Shown here one piece after another: positions 1-6,378 of a stretch of 11,493 bases of DNA; position 1 is the first letter of the stretch, and each line of letters opens with the position of its first letter. Source of the stretch: DATFMP01 sp041477795. GTDB lineage: Bacteria; SAR324; JACQKK01. The notes under the pieces were generated by a model. That model had not been told where the DNA came from. It saw only the letters and a program-made list of their open reading frames with translations, and ran no database searches. The DNA lies in assembly GCA_041477795.1 (NCBI GenBank), contig JBGOUY010000130.1:1-11493 (forward strand), read 5' to 3'. Position numbers and translations under genes: made by a program.

Positions 1-492
1 GCTCACCACATAGGGCGGCGCTCCCTGCAGCGCCTCGGGCCCCAGCGCCAGCTCGCCCGGGCCGGGCAGCTCCGCATCGGGCGGAAAGCGCTGCAGCAGC
101 GTGCGGATCAGATCGATCTTGTAGCGCCCCTGGTCGGTCGCTTCAGGGAAGTTATTGCCCAGGTCCACCAGGATCGGCCGCGGTGCAGGGCCTTGCAGCG
201 CCTGCGCCAGGTAGGACAGGCGGCGCGGCAACCCCCCCATCTGCCCCTCCGGGCTGCACCCGCAGGGCTTGATCTCCCCGCGCAGGTCTCCCGCGGCCAG
301 CACCGTCAGCGCGGCAGCGGGCGGGGCAGCGGCCGCGCGCGGGGCGTCCCCACCCTCCGCCGGGAGCCCCAACGCGACCAGCAGGAGCGGCAGCAGCGGC
401 AGCAGCACGAGCCGCACCGCACGCAGCAGGCGCAGCAGGCGCGGCAGGACCCGCGGCCCGGGCCTTGCGCCGGATGGACGAAGCCGCATCAT
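1..492 (-). CDS. Secreted metallophosphatase-like protein of the 'PCGC' type, 3' end missing
   Basis: Partial gene: 164 codons read from ATG at 492 to the window edge with no stop; a second ATG follows at once (489). The N-terminus has many arginines, then a Leu-rich hydrophobic stretch at residues 28-43 (signal peptide or anchor) and an Ala/Pro linker, so export is expected. Residues 66-91 contain AGDLRGEIKPCGCSPEGQ followed by GGLPRR. This matches the start of the UshA/5'-nucleotidase-like calcineurin superfamily branch with a PCGC signature, often found near multihaem cytochromes. A second family-like block, VDLGNNF, starts near residue 110. Normal metal ligands are not evident: the usual Asp-x-His is DLR and the second motif's Asp is Asn, so phosphoesterase activity is doubtful. 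The gene starts 7 bp after the crotonase stop and is probably co-transcribed with it. The role is unknown; the family assignment rests on the PCGC block. Confidence 0.65.
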   Translation of the reverse strand, partial: MMRLRPSGARPGPRVLPRLLRLLRAVRLVLLPLLPLLLVALGLPAEGGDAPRAAAAPPAAALTVLAAGDLRGEIKPCGCSPEGQMGGLPRRLSYLAQALQGPAPRPILVDLGNNFPEATDQGRYKIDLIRTLLQRFPPDAELPGPGELALGPEALQGAPPYVVS

Positions 493-499
493 GGAGCGC

Positions 500-1276
500 T
501 CAGAAGTGTGGCTTGCGCTTCTCCTTGAAGGCCGTCAGGCCCTCGCGGAGATCGCCCAGCCGGGCATAATTGAGGAACACCCCTTCCTCCAGCGCCAGGC
601 CGGCGGGCAGGGGCACGGTGTCGGAGCCATGGATCAGCTCTTTCATGGAACGCAGCGCCGTGGGGGACTTCTCGCACAAGGTGCGCACCCACTCCTCCGC
701 GGCCGCCTCCAGTTGCGCCGCCGGTACCGCGCGGTTCACCAGGCCCAGCCGCTCCGCCTCGGCGCCGCTGACACGGCTGCCCAGGTACATCAGCTCCTTG
801 GCCTTGCGCATGCCTAGCACGCGCGGCAGCCGCTGCGAGGCCCCGCCGCCGGGCAGCAGGCCGAAGTTGATGTGCTGATCGCCCAGCACCGCGTTCTCGG
901 CGGCGATGGCCAGGTCGCAGGCCAGCAGCAGCTCCAGGCCCCCCGCCAGCACGAAGCCGTGCACCACCGCCAATACCGGGTGCGGAAACGTCTCGATCTG
1001 CGTGAAGGTGTCCCGCACGGTGCGGATGTAGGCGGTCAGCGCCGCGGCATCGTCCAGAATCCCCAGGAACCCCTTGAGGTCCGCCCCCGCGCAGAAGGAC
1101 GACCCGGCTCCGCGCAGGCTCACCACGCGCACCTGAGGGTCCTCGCGCAGCGTGGCGAAGGTTGCGGCCAGACGCCCCACCAGCTCGCCATTGAGCGCAT
1201 TGAGGGCATCGGGGCGGTTCAGCGTCAGGCGGGCGTGTCCTGCGCTCACGGTGCAGTGGAGGCAATCGGCGGACAT
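500..1276 (-). CDS. Enoyl-CoA hydratase/isomerase (crotonase) family protein
   Basis: 258 residues, normal single-domain crotonase length. These enzymes form a CoA-thioester enolate, usually in fatty-acid or aromatic acyl-CoA breakdown, in the cytoplasm. Visible hallmarks are LTLNRPDALNALN (17-29), the first oxyanion-hole block SSFCAGADL (59-67), the second block LAGGLELLLACD (110-121) with Glu115 at the position of rat hydratase Glu144, and the usual C-terminal KRKPHF. The second catalytic glutamate (rat Glu164) lies in a block reading GDQHINFGLLPGGG, where it aligns with His135, so classical hydration may be altered or absent. The start at 1276 gives a standard N-terminus; GGAG at 1281-1284 (minus strand) precedes it by 4 nt. 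An upstream in-frame extension to 1459 is low-complexity and unlike the family. It is the first gene of a probable two-gene operon. The substrate cannot be told from sequence. Confidence 0.9.
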   Translation of the reverse strand: MSADCLHCTVSAGHARLTLNRPDALNALNGELVGRLAATFATLREDPQVRVVSLRGAGSSFCAGADLKGFLGILDDAAALTAYIRTVRDTFTQIETFPHPVLAVVHGFVLAGGLELLLACDLAIAAENAVLGDQHINFGLLPGGGASQRLPRVLGMRKAKELMYLGSRVSGAEAERLGLVNRAVPAAQLEAAAEEWVRTLCEKSPTALRSMKELIHGSDTVPLPAGLALEEGVFLNYARLGDLREGLTAFKEKRKPHF

Positions 1277-1339
1277 CGGACTCCGATGGGAGGGCGGGGG
1301 CGGGCCGCCGGTCGCGCACCGTGGCGGTGCGCCTGTGCC

Positions 1340-1368
1340 ATTGTAAGGGACGCCGCGCGGCGGCACAA
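1340..1368 (-). promoter_or_regulatory. Candidate sigma70 promoter for the crotonase operon
   Basis: Read on the minus strand, TTGTGC (1368-1363) and TACAAT (1345-1340) are separated by 17 bp. The -10 matches consensus at 5 of 6 positions. Transcription would start near 1333, giving a leader of about 57 nt. The spacer contains a perfect 12-bp GC palindrome (1351-1362), which could be an operator but may be chance in such GC-rich DNA. The 1277-1535 intergenic region shows no gene I can support. Confidence 0.45.
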
Positions 1369-1440
1369 CCGGCGGCGCGGGCGGACACGGCTCCGCCGCG
1401 ACGCCTGCAACGCGCCGCCACGGGCGGCCACCAGGCTGCC

Positions 1441-1469
1441 ATGACATGCCCCGGCCCATCTGCTACATG
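1441..1469 (+). promoter_or_regulatory. Weak candidate promoter for the lipoprotein pair
   Basis: ATGACA (1441-1446) lies 17 bp before TACATG (1464-1469), which is preceded by TGC and so resembles an extended -10. The -35 matches 5 of 6 positions but the -10 only 3 of 6. The predicted start near 1476 gives a leader of about 60 nt before the first lipoprotein gene. This is motif inspection only. Confidence 0.25.
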
Positions 1470-1535
1470 TGAGTGGGCCGCAGCCGCGCGCGTTCAGGCT
1501 CCGCGGGGGCCGCGCCGCGGGAGGGTACATGCCGC

Positions 1536-2396
1536 ATGGGGAGGGCCTGCCGCGTGCCGTTCCGCATCGGGCGCCATGGGCGCCTGCCGTTCTGGCTGGT
1601 TCCGCTGTGCGCGCTTGGCATGGCGCTGGGCGGTACCGTGGCCTGTGGCCTCAAGACGGCGCCGCGGCCGGTCAGCGAGGTGCTGCCGCCCACGACGGGC
1701 GTGCGCGCCTGGCAGCGTGAAGAGAGCGTGGTGGTGACCTGGCAGATGCCCGATGCAAGCCAGCAGGAGCGCTTTGGCGGTCTGCTTGGCTTCGAGCTGG
1801 TGCTGCAGGCGCGGCCGCGCCTGTGTCTCGACTGTCCGCTACCCGCCCCCGTGCGCCAGCGCTTGCCGCTGCGAGCGCCGGGCCTGCTGCGGCAGGGCGC
1901 CGTGCTGTTCTACACAGTATCGCTGGCCGCGCAGACGGGCCGGGTTTCCCTGCAGGTGCGCACGCGCTTCGGCCTGGGCCTGGGGCCGCCCGGGACTCTG
2001 GTGCAGGTGGAGCGGGCCGACGAGATGCCCGTGCCGGCGCTTTCCTGGCGCTGGGCCGGGGGTGGCGAGGCCGGAATCGCCCGCTCCGTGCAGTTCTCCT
2101 GGCAAACCCCGCGCGAGCGCATCGTGCAGGCGATCGGGACAGACGGCCAGCCTCACGAGCGCGCGCTGTACTATCGCGTCAACCTGTACCGCCGCGTGCC
2201 GCCGGAGTCCTGGCCGGCGCTGCCGCTCAACGGGCAACCGCTGGTGGAGCAGCAGTGGATCGTGCCGCCGCTGCAGGCCGAGTTTCCGCCCGATGCCACG
2301 GGGGAGGCCTACGTCCTGCGCTTCGTGGACCAGCACGGCAACGAGGGCGCGCCTTCCCCCGAAGTCCTGATCCCGCTCGCCGGCCGCCGCCCATGA
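1536..2396 (+). CDS. Lipoprotein with Cys-Gly-x-Lys N-terminus and probable beta-sandwich body
   Basis: 286 residues from ATG 1536, chosen because GGGAGGG at 1519-1525 lies 10 nt upstream and because this start puts an Arg-rich n-region directly before a hydrophobic segment (residues 17-36). An in-frame ATG at 1473 only adds low-complexity sequence. The segment ends at TVAC, making Cys37 the probable lipidation site, although Thr at -3 is poor for a lipobox. The mature end reads CGLKTAPRP, resembling the CGxKGPxxxP end of small LptM/YifL-type lipoproteins and of fibronectin-III-like lipoproteins in deltaproteobacteria. The body alternates polar and hydrophobic residues, with blocks such as SVVVTWQMP, SVQFSWQTP and YVLRFVDQHGNEG that look like repeated FN3-type strands. 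It overlaps the TPR lipoprotein by ATGA, so the two products are probably made together and may act together in the envelope. Function unknown. Confidence 0.75.
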   Translation: MGRACRVPFRIGRHGRLPFWLVPLCALGMALGGTVACGLKTAPRPVSEVLPPTTGVRAWQREESVVVTWQMPDASQQERFGGLLGFELVLQARPRLCLDCPLPAPVRQRLPLRAPGLLRQGAVLFYTVSLAAQTGRVSLQVRTRFGLGLGPPGTLVQVERADEMPVPALSWRWAGGGEAGIARSVQFSWQTPRERIVQAIGTDGQPHERALYYRVNLYRRVPPESWPALPLNGQPLVEQQWIVPPLQAEFPPDATGEAYVLRFVDQHGNEGAPSPEVLIPLAGRRP

Positions 2397-4267
2397 TCCG
2401 CCACGCGCTGCTGCTCCTGCTGCTGGCGGGCGCGCTGGCCGGCTGCTCGGCCAACCTGCCTGACGAGGCGCTGATACGGCAGTCCGCGCCGGAGCGGCTG
2501 AGCGAGCTGACCGCGCAGCTTGCGCAATACGTACAGGCGCACCCGCGCGACGAGGTGGCATTGCGTCGCCTGGCCATGGCCGAGACGCGCCAGGGCCGCG
2601 GGGACGATGCCGTGGCCCACGCGCTGCGGGCCGTGCAGGTGCAGCCCTTCCGCGGAGTGAACTACCGCGTGCTGGGGGAGGCGTACGAGGCGGCCGGCAA
2701 GCCCGTGCGCGCCCTGGCGGCCTATGCCCAGGCCATCGGGCTGGACCCCAACGGCATCACCGCCTACGTCCGCTATGCACAGGTGCAGGCGAGCCTGCGC
2801 GAGCGGGACAAGGCCCTGCGCACGCTGGACGAGGCGCTGCGGCGCGAGCCCCGCCACTTCGGCGCGCGGCTGCTGCGGGCGCGGCTGCTGTATGAGGGCG
2901 GCGAGCTGGAGAAGGCCACGCTCGCCATCGAGGCCGCCCGCGCGCTGCGGCCCGCCGACCGCGATGGCCTGCTGCTGCACGTGCAGATCCTGCAGGCGCG
3001 CGGCCAGACTCAGGCGGCACTGGCCCTGACCGGGCAGGGCCTCAAGGCCGACCCGCAGGAGCGCGCCCTGCTGCAGGCACAGGCGCGGCTGCACCGCGAG
3101 CGCGGGGAGTGGGGCGCGGCCCTGGCGGACCTGGAGCGACTGGAGCACGCCGGGCCGCTGACCCCTGCCGAGCGGCTGCTGCGCGTGGATGTGCTGGCCG
3201 ATGCCGGGCGCGCCGCCGACGCGCAGACGGCGCTGCAGGCGCTGCTGCGGGATCAGCCGGACTTCGCCCCCGCCCACATCCGCCTGGCCGAGCGGCTCGC
3301 CCGTGCCGGCGTCCCGCGCGACGCCCTGCGCGAGGCGCAGCAGGCTGCCGCGCTGGCCCCTCAGAATGCCGAGGCGCACTACTGGGAGGCGGTGGCCCAC
3401 TACCAGCTCGACGAGGGGGTGCCCGGCGATGCCGCCCTGGACGTCGCCGCACGCCTGGAGCCGGAGCAAACCTCCCTGCTGCTGCTGCGCATCGAGCGGC
3501 TGCTGTCGGAGGTGCGGCTCGACGCCGCGTCGCCCCTGCTGGATGCGTTGTTGCAGCGCCAGCCGGAGCTGTCGCCGGCGCTGCTCTTGTACAGCGAGCG
3601 CGCCGTGCTGCAGGGGAACGTGGCGCTGGCGAGCCAGGTGCTGGATCGCTTGCCGCCCGCCTTCTCCCCCGCGCAGGTGCGCTTCGCGCGCTTGCGCATC
3701 GCCTACGTGCAGCGCAATTGGGCGGCCGTGGAGGCGCTCAGCGAGCCGCTGCTGGAAGACCCCCTGCTGGGTTGGCGGGCGGTCTACCTGCGCGGCGCCG
3801 CGCTGCTGCGGCTGGGGCGCTGGCAGGAGGGTCTCGCGCTGATCAAGCCCTACCTGGAGGGCTCGCTCCGTCGCGTCCCGTTCTTCCACCTCGCGGGCTA
3901 CCTGTCCCTGCTGCAGGGGGACAAGGTGGCGGCCCAGCGGGCATTCCAGGCCGGCATGGCCCTGGAGCCGGGCAATCCGCTCATGATCGAGGGGCTGAGC
4001 CGCCTGGCCATCGATGCGCAGGACTGGGCGCAGGCGGAGGACCTGTTGCAGCAGGGGCTTGCCGCGCGCGATGGCTTCCGCGAGCTGTTCCTGGAGCGCC
4101 TCATCCAGGTGAGCCAGGCCCGCCGCAATGCGCAGCAGACCCGCGAGGTGCTGCAGCGCTACTTGGACGTCATGGACCCGGCGCGCGCCGGAGCGCCGCC
4201 GGAGCCGGCCTCGGCCGTGCTGTACGGCGCCTACTTCCCCAGCTACGACCTGCGCCCTTCGGGCTGA
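2393..4267 (+). CDS. TPR-repeat outer-membrane lipoprotein
   Basis: 624 residues. The start ATG at 2393 overlaps the upstream stop as ATGA, implying translational coupling. Residues 5-17 are a short Leu/Ala signal ending in the classic lipobox LAGC, with Cys18 lipidated; Ser follows at +2, so outer-membrane sorting is likely by the usual rule. From about residue 45 the protein is almost all 34-residue helical-hairpin repeats, for example YRVLGEAYEAAGKPVRALAA, with the Gly/Ala/Pro pattern of tetratricopeptide repeats. They are clear to about residue 300 and more degenerate to about 590. A Pro/Ala-rich tail ends DLRPSG. TPR lipoproteins act as scaffolds in secretion, polysaccharide export or outer-membrane assembly; nothing here identifies the partner except the coupled lipoprotein. 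It is shorter than the PEP-CTERM/exosortase TPR lipoprotein PrsT, and no exosortase genes are nearby. Antisense frames stay open only because of GC bias. Confidence 0.85.
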   Translation: MIRHALLLLLLAGALAGCSANLPDEALIRQSAPERLSELTAQLAQYVQAHPRDEVALRRLAMAETRQGRGDDAVAHALRAVQVQPFRGVNYRVLGEAYEAAGKPVRALAAYAQAIGLDPNGITAYVRYAQVQASLRERDKALRTLDEALRREPRHFGARLLRARLLYEGGELEKATLAIEAARALRPADRDGLLLHVQILQARGQTQAALALTGQGLKADPQERALLQAQARLHRERGEWGAALADLERLEHAGPLTPAERLLRVDVLADAGRAADAQTALQALLRDQPDFAPAHIRLAERLARAGVPRDALREAQQAAALAPQNAEAHYWEAVAHYQLDEGVPGDAALDVAARLEPEQTSLLLLRIERLLSEVRLDAASPLLDALLQRQPELSPALLLYSERAVLQGNVALASQVLDRLPPAFSPAQVRFARLRIAYVQRNWAAVEALSEPLLEDPLLGWRAVYLRGAALLRLGRWQEGLALIKPYLEGSLRRVPFFHLAGYLSLLQGDKVAAQRAFQAGMALEPGNPLMIEGLSRLAIDAQDWAQAEDLLQQGLAARDGFRELFLERLIQVSQARRNAQQTREVLQRYLDVMDPARAGAPPEPASAVLYGAYFPSYDLRPSG

Positions 4268-4322
4268 GCGGGCTCCGGCACCGGTCCCAGTCCCGGCGCC
4301 AGGAGGGCTGCCCCGCGCGCGT

Positions 4323-4808
4323 TCAATCCCGTCGGCGCGGGCGCGTCAGGTCGCTCTCCGTGATTCCATAGGACTGCAGGCCATCGTGCTCCAGTTGCGC
4401 ACGCTCCGCGGCGGTCAGGCGCGCGCCCGTCTGCACGATGCGGTATTGCCAGGCCGGCATCTTGTTCCGCCGGATCTGGCGCAGGGAGCGCAGGATCGCC
4501 CGCCGGCGCGCGTCCTGATCCATCTGCGGCCAGCGCGAGAAGTTGAGCTCCTCGCGTCCGTTGTAAATGTCGATCGCCATCAGCAAGGCCGCCGTGGGCA
4601 GGTGGCGGTACCAGTAGTGCCGCGTCTCGTTGCTGTGGCAGTCGAAGCAGGCCCGGCGCAGCATGGAATCGCTGGCGGGCGAGAGCAGAACGCCGGCGTA
4701 GCGCTCGGCGGGATTGGCGCCGGGATAGACCACTTCGCCGATGCCCCAGGCGGCGAGGAACACCAGCACCGCCGCAATACCCAACCGAATCAACCAACGC
4801 TTCAGCAT
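4323..4808 (-). CDS. Membrane-anchored monohaem c-type protein (Haem_bd-like domain)
   Basis: 161 residues. The start at 4808 is supported by AAGGA (4815-4819, minus strand) 6 nt upstream; the longer in-frame start at 4835 would place a Pro/Gly peptide before the anchor. Residues 6-23 form one uncleaved-looking transmembrane helix with positive residues before it (MLKRW), so the rest should lie in the periplasm. CFDCHSNET at 54-62 is a CxxCH covalent haem site in the context typical of the Haem_bd family, followed by EELNFSRWP (86-94) and KMPAW (116-120), whose Met117 could be the distal haem ligand. Members are small electron carriers or redox sensors of uncertain partner. It converges on the TPR lipoprotein gene with 55 bp between stops and appears to be transcribed alone. 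Confidence 0.85.
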   Translation of the reverse strand: MLKRWLIRLGIAAVLVFLAAWGIGEVVYPGANPAERYAGVLLSPASDSMLRRACFDCHSNETRHYWYRHLPTAALLMAIDIYNGREELNFSRWPQMDQDARRRAILRSLRQIRRNKMPAWQYRIVQTGARLTAAERAQLEHDGLQSYGITESDLTRPRRRD

Positions 4809-4858
4809 GCGTTTTCCTTGTGGGGGGGGGCCCACCCTTCCCTGCTCGTTCTCTTCCC

Positions 4859-4864
4859 ATGATA
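4859..4864 (-). promoter_or_regulatory. Candidate -10 box for the monohaem protein gene
   Basis: On the minus strand TATCAT (4864-4859) matches the -10 consensus at 5 of 6 positions and lies about 50 bp before the start codon. No good -35 element is visible 16-18 bp upstream. The leader would contain an unbroken run of nine G/C pairs (4822-4830) just before the ribosome binding site. Confidence 0.3.
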
Positions 4865-4896
4865 CGTCGGAGTGGCGGAATCTGCGAGAGGCGGAC

Positions 4897-4911
4897 CGAG
4901 CGGGCCGCTCG
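4897..4911 (-). terminator. Hairpin downstream of the NUDIX gene, possible terminator
   Basis: CGAGCG (4897-4902) and CGCTCG (4906-4911) form a perfect 6-bp stem with a 3-nt loop, starting 11 nt beyond the NUDIX stop codon. No T-tract follows, so it is either a weak intrinsic terminator or an RNA-end stabiliser that separates the HAD-NUDIX unit from the haem protein gene. Confidence 0.35.
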
Positions 4912-4922
4912 CAGCGCCGCGC

Positions 4923-5429
4923 TCAGGCCGGCCCGGCGGGCAGCAGCCCGAAGGCGGTGAGGGCCTGCCGATAGGCGTCGCGCTTGAAGGGCACCACCCG
5001 TGCCAGCGCATCCTGCGGCGCCACCCACTCGAAGGCGTCGAATTCGGGCGGCTGATGATCGAAGCGGATGGCCTCCGGGCCGTCGTTCAGCCGGGCCAGG
5101 AACCAGGTCTGCGCCTGTCCGGAGAAGCGCCCCTTCGCGGGGTCCGTGCGTCGCAGCTTCTTCCGCACGTCCGGCGGGTAGCGGTAGGCGATGGGCTCGG
5201 GCAGGCGCGCCAGCACCTCGACGGCGTCTGTGCCGATCTCTTCGCGCAGCTCGCGCCGCAGGGCCTGCGCGGGGGTCTCGCCCGCCTGCAGCCCGCCCTG
5301 GGGGAACTGCCAGCGGTACTGGCCCAGCGTGCTGTCCACGCGGCGGAACACCAGCACGCGCCCACGCCCGGCATCGGTGAGGACGACGCACACGTTCAGG
5401 CGCAGGGTCGCAGGGGGGGTGCCGGGCAT
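4923..5429 (-). CDS. rppH: NUDIX hydrolase, RNA pyrophosphohydrolase/Ap4A hydrolase type
   Basis: 168 residues. The RppH/Ap4A-hydrolase group removes pyrophosphate from 5'-triphosphate RNA ends, or splits diadenosine polyphosphates, in the cytoplasm. The NUDIX box is complete: WQFPQGG (40-46), then Gly45-x5-Glu51-x7-Arg59-Glu60-x2-Glu63-Glu64-x-Gly66, so the metal-binding residues are present. Group-specific signs are SGQAQTWFLARL in the middle, PPEFDAFEWV further on and VPFKRDAYRQAL near the C-terminus, all close in wording to E. coli RppH. Unlike most RppH the N-terminus begins MPGTPPATLRLNVCVV. No clear Shine-Dalgarno site precedes ATG 5429, which lies 44 bp after the HAD stop, so coupled translation is possible. 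Family assignment is firm; RNA decapping versus dinucleotide hydrolysis cannot be settled by eye. Confidence 0.85.
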   Translation of the reverse strand: MPGTPPATLRLNVCVVLTDAGRGRVLVFRRVDSTLGQYRWQFPQGGLQAGETPAQALRRELREEIGTDAVEVLARLPEPIAYRYPPDVRKKLRRTDPAKGRFSGQAQTWFLARLNDGPEAIRFDHQPPEFDAFEWVAPQDALARVVPFKRDAYRQALTAFGLLPAGPA

Positions 5430-5473
5430 GGGGAGCGCCGGAGTGGTGGAGGGGGCGGCAGCGGCGGAAGCGC

Positions 5474-6172
5474 TCAGTCCAGCGGCGCCTGGATGGCGGC
5501 CAGCACGGCAGCGCGGTCTGCCAGGTCGCGGAACAGGAAGTCCGGCGCGTGCTCGGCCAGCTGCTCCAGCGGCACGCGGCCGGTGCCCACGGCAATGGTG
5601 CGCGCCCCCACGGCCCGGCCGCAGCGGATGTCGTTGGGCGTGTCGCCGATGATGACGATGGACTTGCCGCGGAACTCCTGCCCGCAGCGTTCTCGCGCGG
5701 TGGCGACGGCCAGGGGCCCCAGCGCGGCGCGCTCCTCGTGCTGCTCACCGTAGATGCCGATCGCGAAGCCGTCCAGCCCGGCCACCTCCAGCTTCACCTT
5801 GGCGGCGGCCTCGCAGTTGCCCGTCAGCAGACCCAGCACCACGTCCTCCCGCGCTGCGAGGGTCTGCACCAACTCGCGGATGCCGGGGTGCACCGTGGTC
5901 GTCTCTGGGCTGATGTGCCGGCGGAGCTCCTGCGGATAGAGGCTCCAGAAGCGCGGCAAGCCATGCTCCACCTCCGCCCGCGTGAAGCCAAGCAGCCCCA
6001 GCAGCTCGTGGCAGATCGCCAGCTCGGTCTTGCCGCTCATGCGGTACTCGACCTGGGAGGGGTCGCGGCCCCAGATGGCGGCATAGGCCACCATCATGGC
6101 GCGCACGCCACGGCCATTGGTGGACAGCAGCGTGCCGTCGATATCGAACAGCACCAGACGACTGAGCGGCAT
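5474..6172 (-). CDS. HAD-superfamily phosphatase
   Basis: 232 residues from ATG 6172, which places the first motif 10 residues from the start as usual. All four HAD motifs are visible: LFDIDGTLL (Asp10 nucleophile, Asp12 acid/base), the Thr of LLTGN (Thr117), Lys127 in the AAAKVKLEVAGL helix, and IIGDTPNDIRC (Asp177 and Asp181, magnesium ligands). The region between motifs I and II is a helical cap as in phosphoglycolate phosphatase and beta-phosphoglucomutase relatives, with SGKTELAICHELL a family-like cap segment. The substrate is unknown; small phosphorylated metabolites are typical. Upstream in-frame codons exist (GTG at 6211 with GGAGG too close in front, ATG at 6286), but they add sequence unlike the family. 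It is probably co-transcribed with the NUDIX gene and is divergent from hemN. Confidence 0.88.
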   Translation of the reverse strand: MPLSRLVLFDIDGTLLSTNGRGVRAMMVAYAAIWGRDPSQVEYRMSGKTELAICHELLGLLGFTRAEVEHGLPRFWSLYPQELRRHISPETTTVHPGIRELVQTLAAREDVVLGLLTGNCEAAAKVKLEVAGLDGFAIGIYGEQHEERAALGPLAVATARERCGQEFRGKSIVIIGDTPNDIRCGRAVGARTIAVGTGRVPLEQLAEHAPDFLFRDLADRAAVLAAIQAPLD

Positions 6173-6217
6173 CGTGGTTCGACCGGACGCGGGGGGAGCT
6201 GCGACGTTCACCCCTCC

Positions 6218-6246
6218 AATCTGCCGCAACGGCGGACGCGTTTCAA
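6218..6246 (-). promoter_or_regulatory. Candidate promoter for the HAD-NUDIX operon
   Basis: On the minus strand TTGAAA (6246-6241) and CAGATT (6223-6218) are 17 bp apart; the -35 matches 4 of 6 positions and the -10 3 of 6. The start would fall near 6211, at the in-frame GTG codon mentioned for the HAD gene, so a leaderless longer form cannot be excluded. Confidence 0.3.
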
Positions 6247-6279
6247 CCCGCTGCGGAATGCCCGCCGATGGCGCGGAAA

Positions 6280-6293
6280 TTGACATTCGTCAT
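6280..6293 (+). promoter_or_regulatory. FNR/ANR-type dyad upstream of hemN
   Basis: TTGAC-ATTC-GTCAT keeps the 5-4-5 layout of FNR-family sites (TTGAT-N4-ATCAA) and matches 7 of the 10 specified positions, including TTGA and TCA. Its centre (6286.5) is exactly -41.5 from the start predicted by the extended -10 at 6313-6321, the spacing of class II FNR-activated promoters. hemN is a known target of FNR, ANR and DNR in other proteobacteria. The site and spacing are seen; the regulator is inferred. Confidence 0.5.
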
Positions 6294-6312
6294 GTTTCGG
6301 CGCGCGAGCCGC

Positions 6313-6321
6313 TGTTAGGAT
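6313..6321 (+). promoter_or_regulatory. Extended -10 of hemN promoter
   Basis: TGT followed by TAGGAT (6316-6321) forms an extended -10, predicting a start near 6328 and a leader of about 51 nt. No sigma70 -35 lies at the right distance; TTGACA at 6280 is 30 bp away. That suits an activator-dependent promoter. Confidence 0.45.
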
Positions 6322-6378
6322 GGAGCGGGTGAGGAGGTATGCCGCCCCATCCGCAGGCAGCATACGGAGCGCGATCGC

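Noticed and set aside
2309..3889. 526-codon open frame antisense to the TPR lipoprotein gene
   Set aside because: Composition is Gln/Arg/Gly/Leu-rich without any domain, as expected opposite a high-GC TPR gene; the sense strand has a lipobox and clear repeats.
2393..4267. PEP-CTERM/exosortase TPR lipoprotein (PrsT)
   Set aside because: The protein is much shorter than PrsT and no exosortase, PEP-CTERM or polysaccharide genes are in view.
4822..4830. Run of nine G as a phase-variation tract for the haem protein gene
   Set aside because: It lies in the leader, outside the coding frame and before the ribosome binding site, and similar G runs are frequent in this GC-rich DNA.
4243..5748. 501-codon minus-strand frame across the haem protein, NUDIX and HAD genes
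   Set aside because: It runs out of frame through three well-supported genes and is Arg/Pro/Ala-rich; it is a product of few stop codons in GC-rich DNA.
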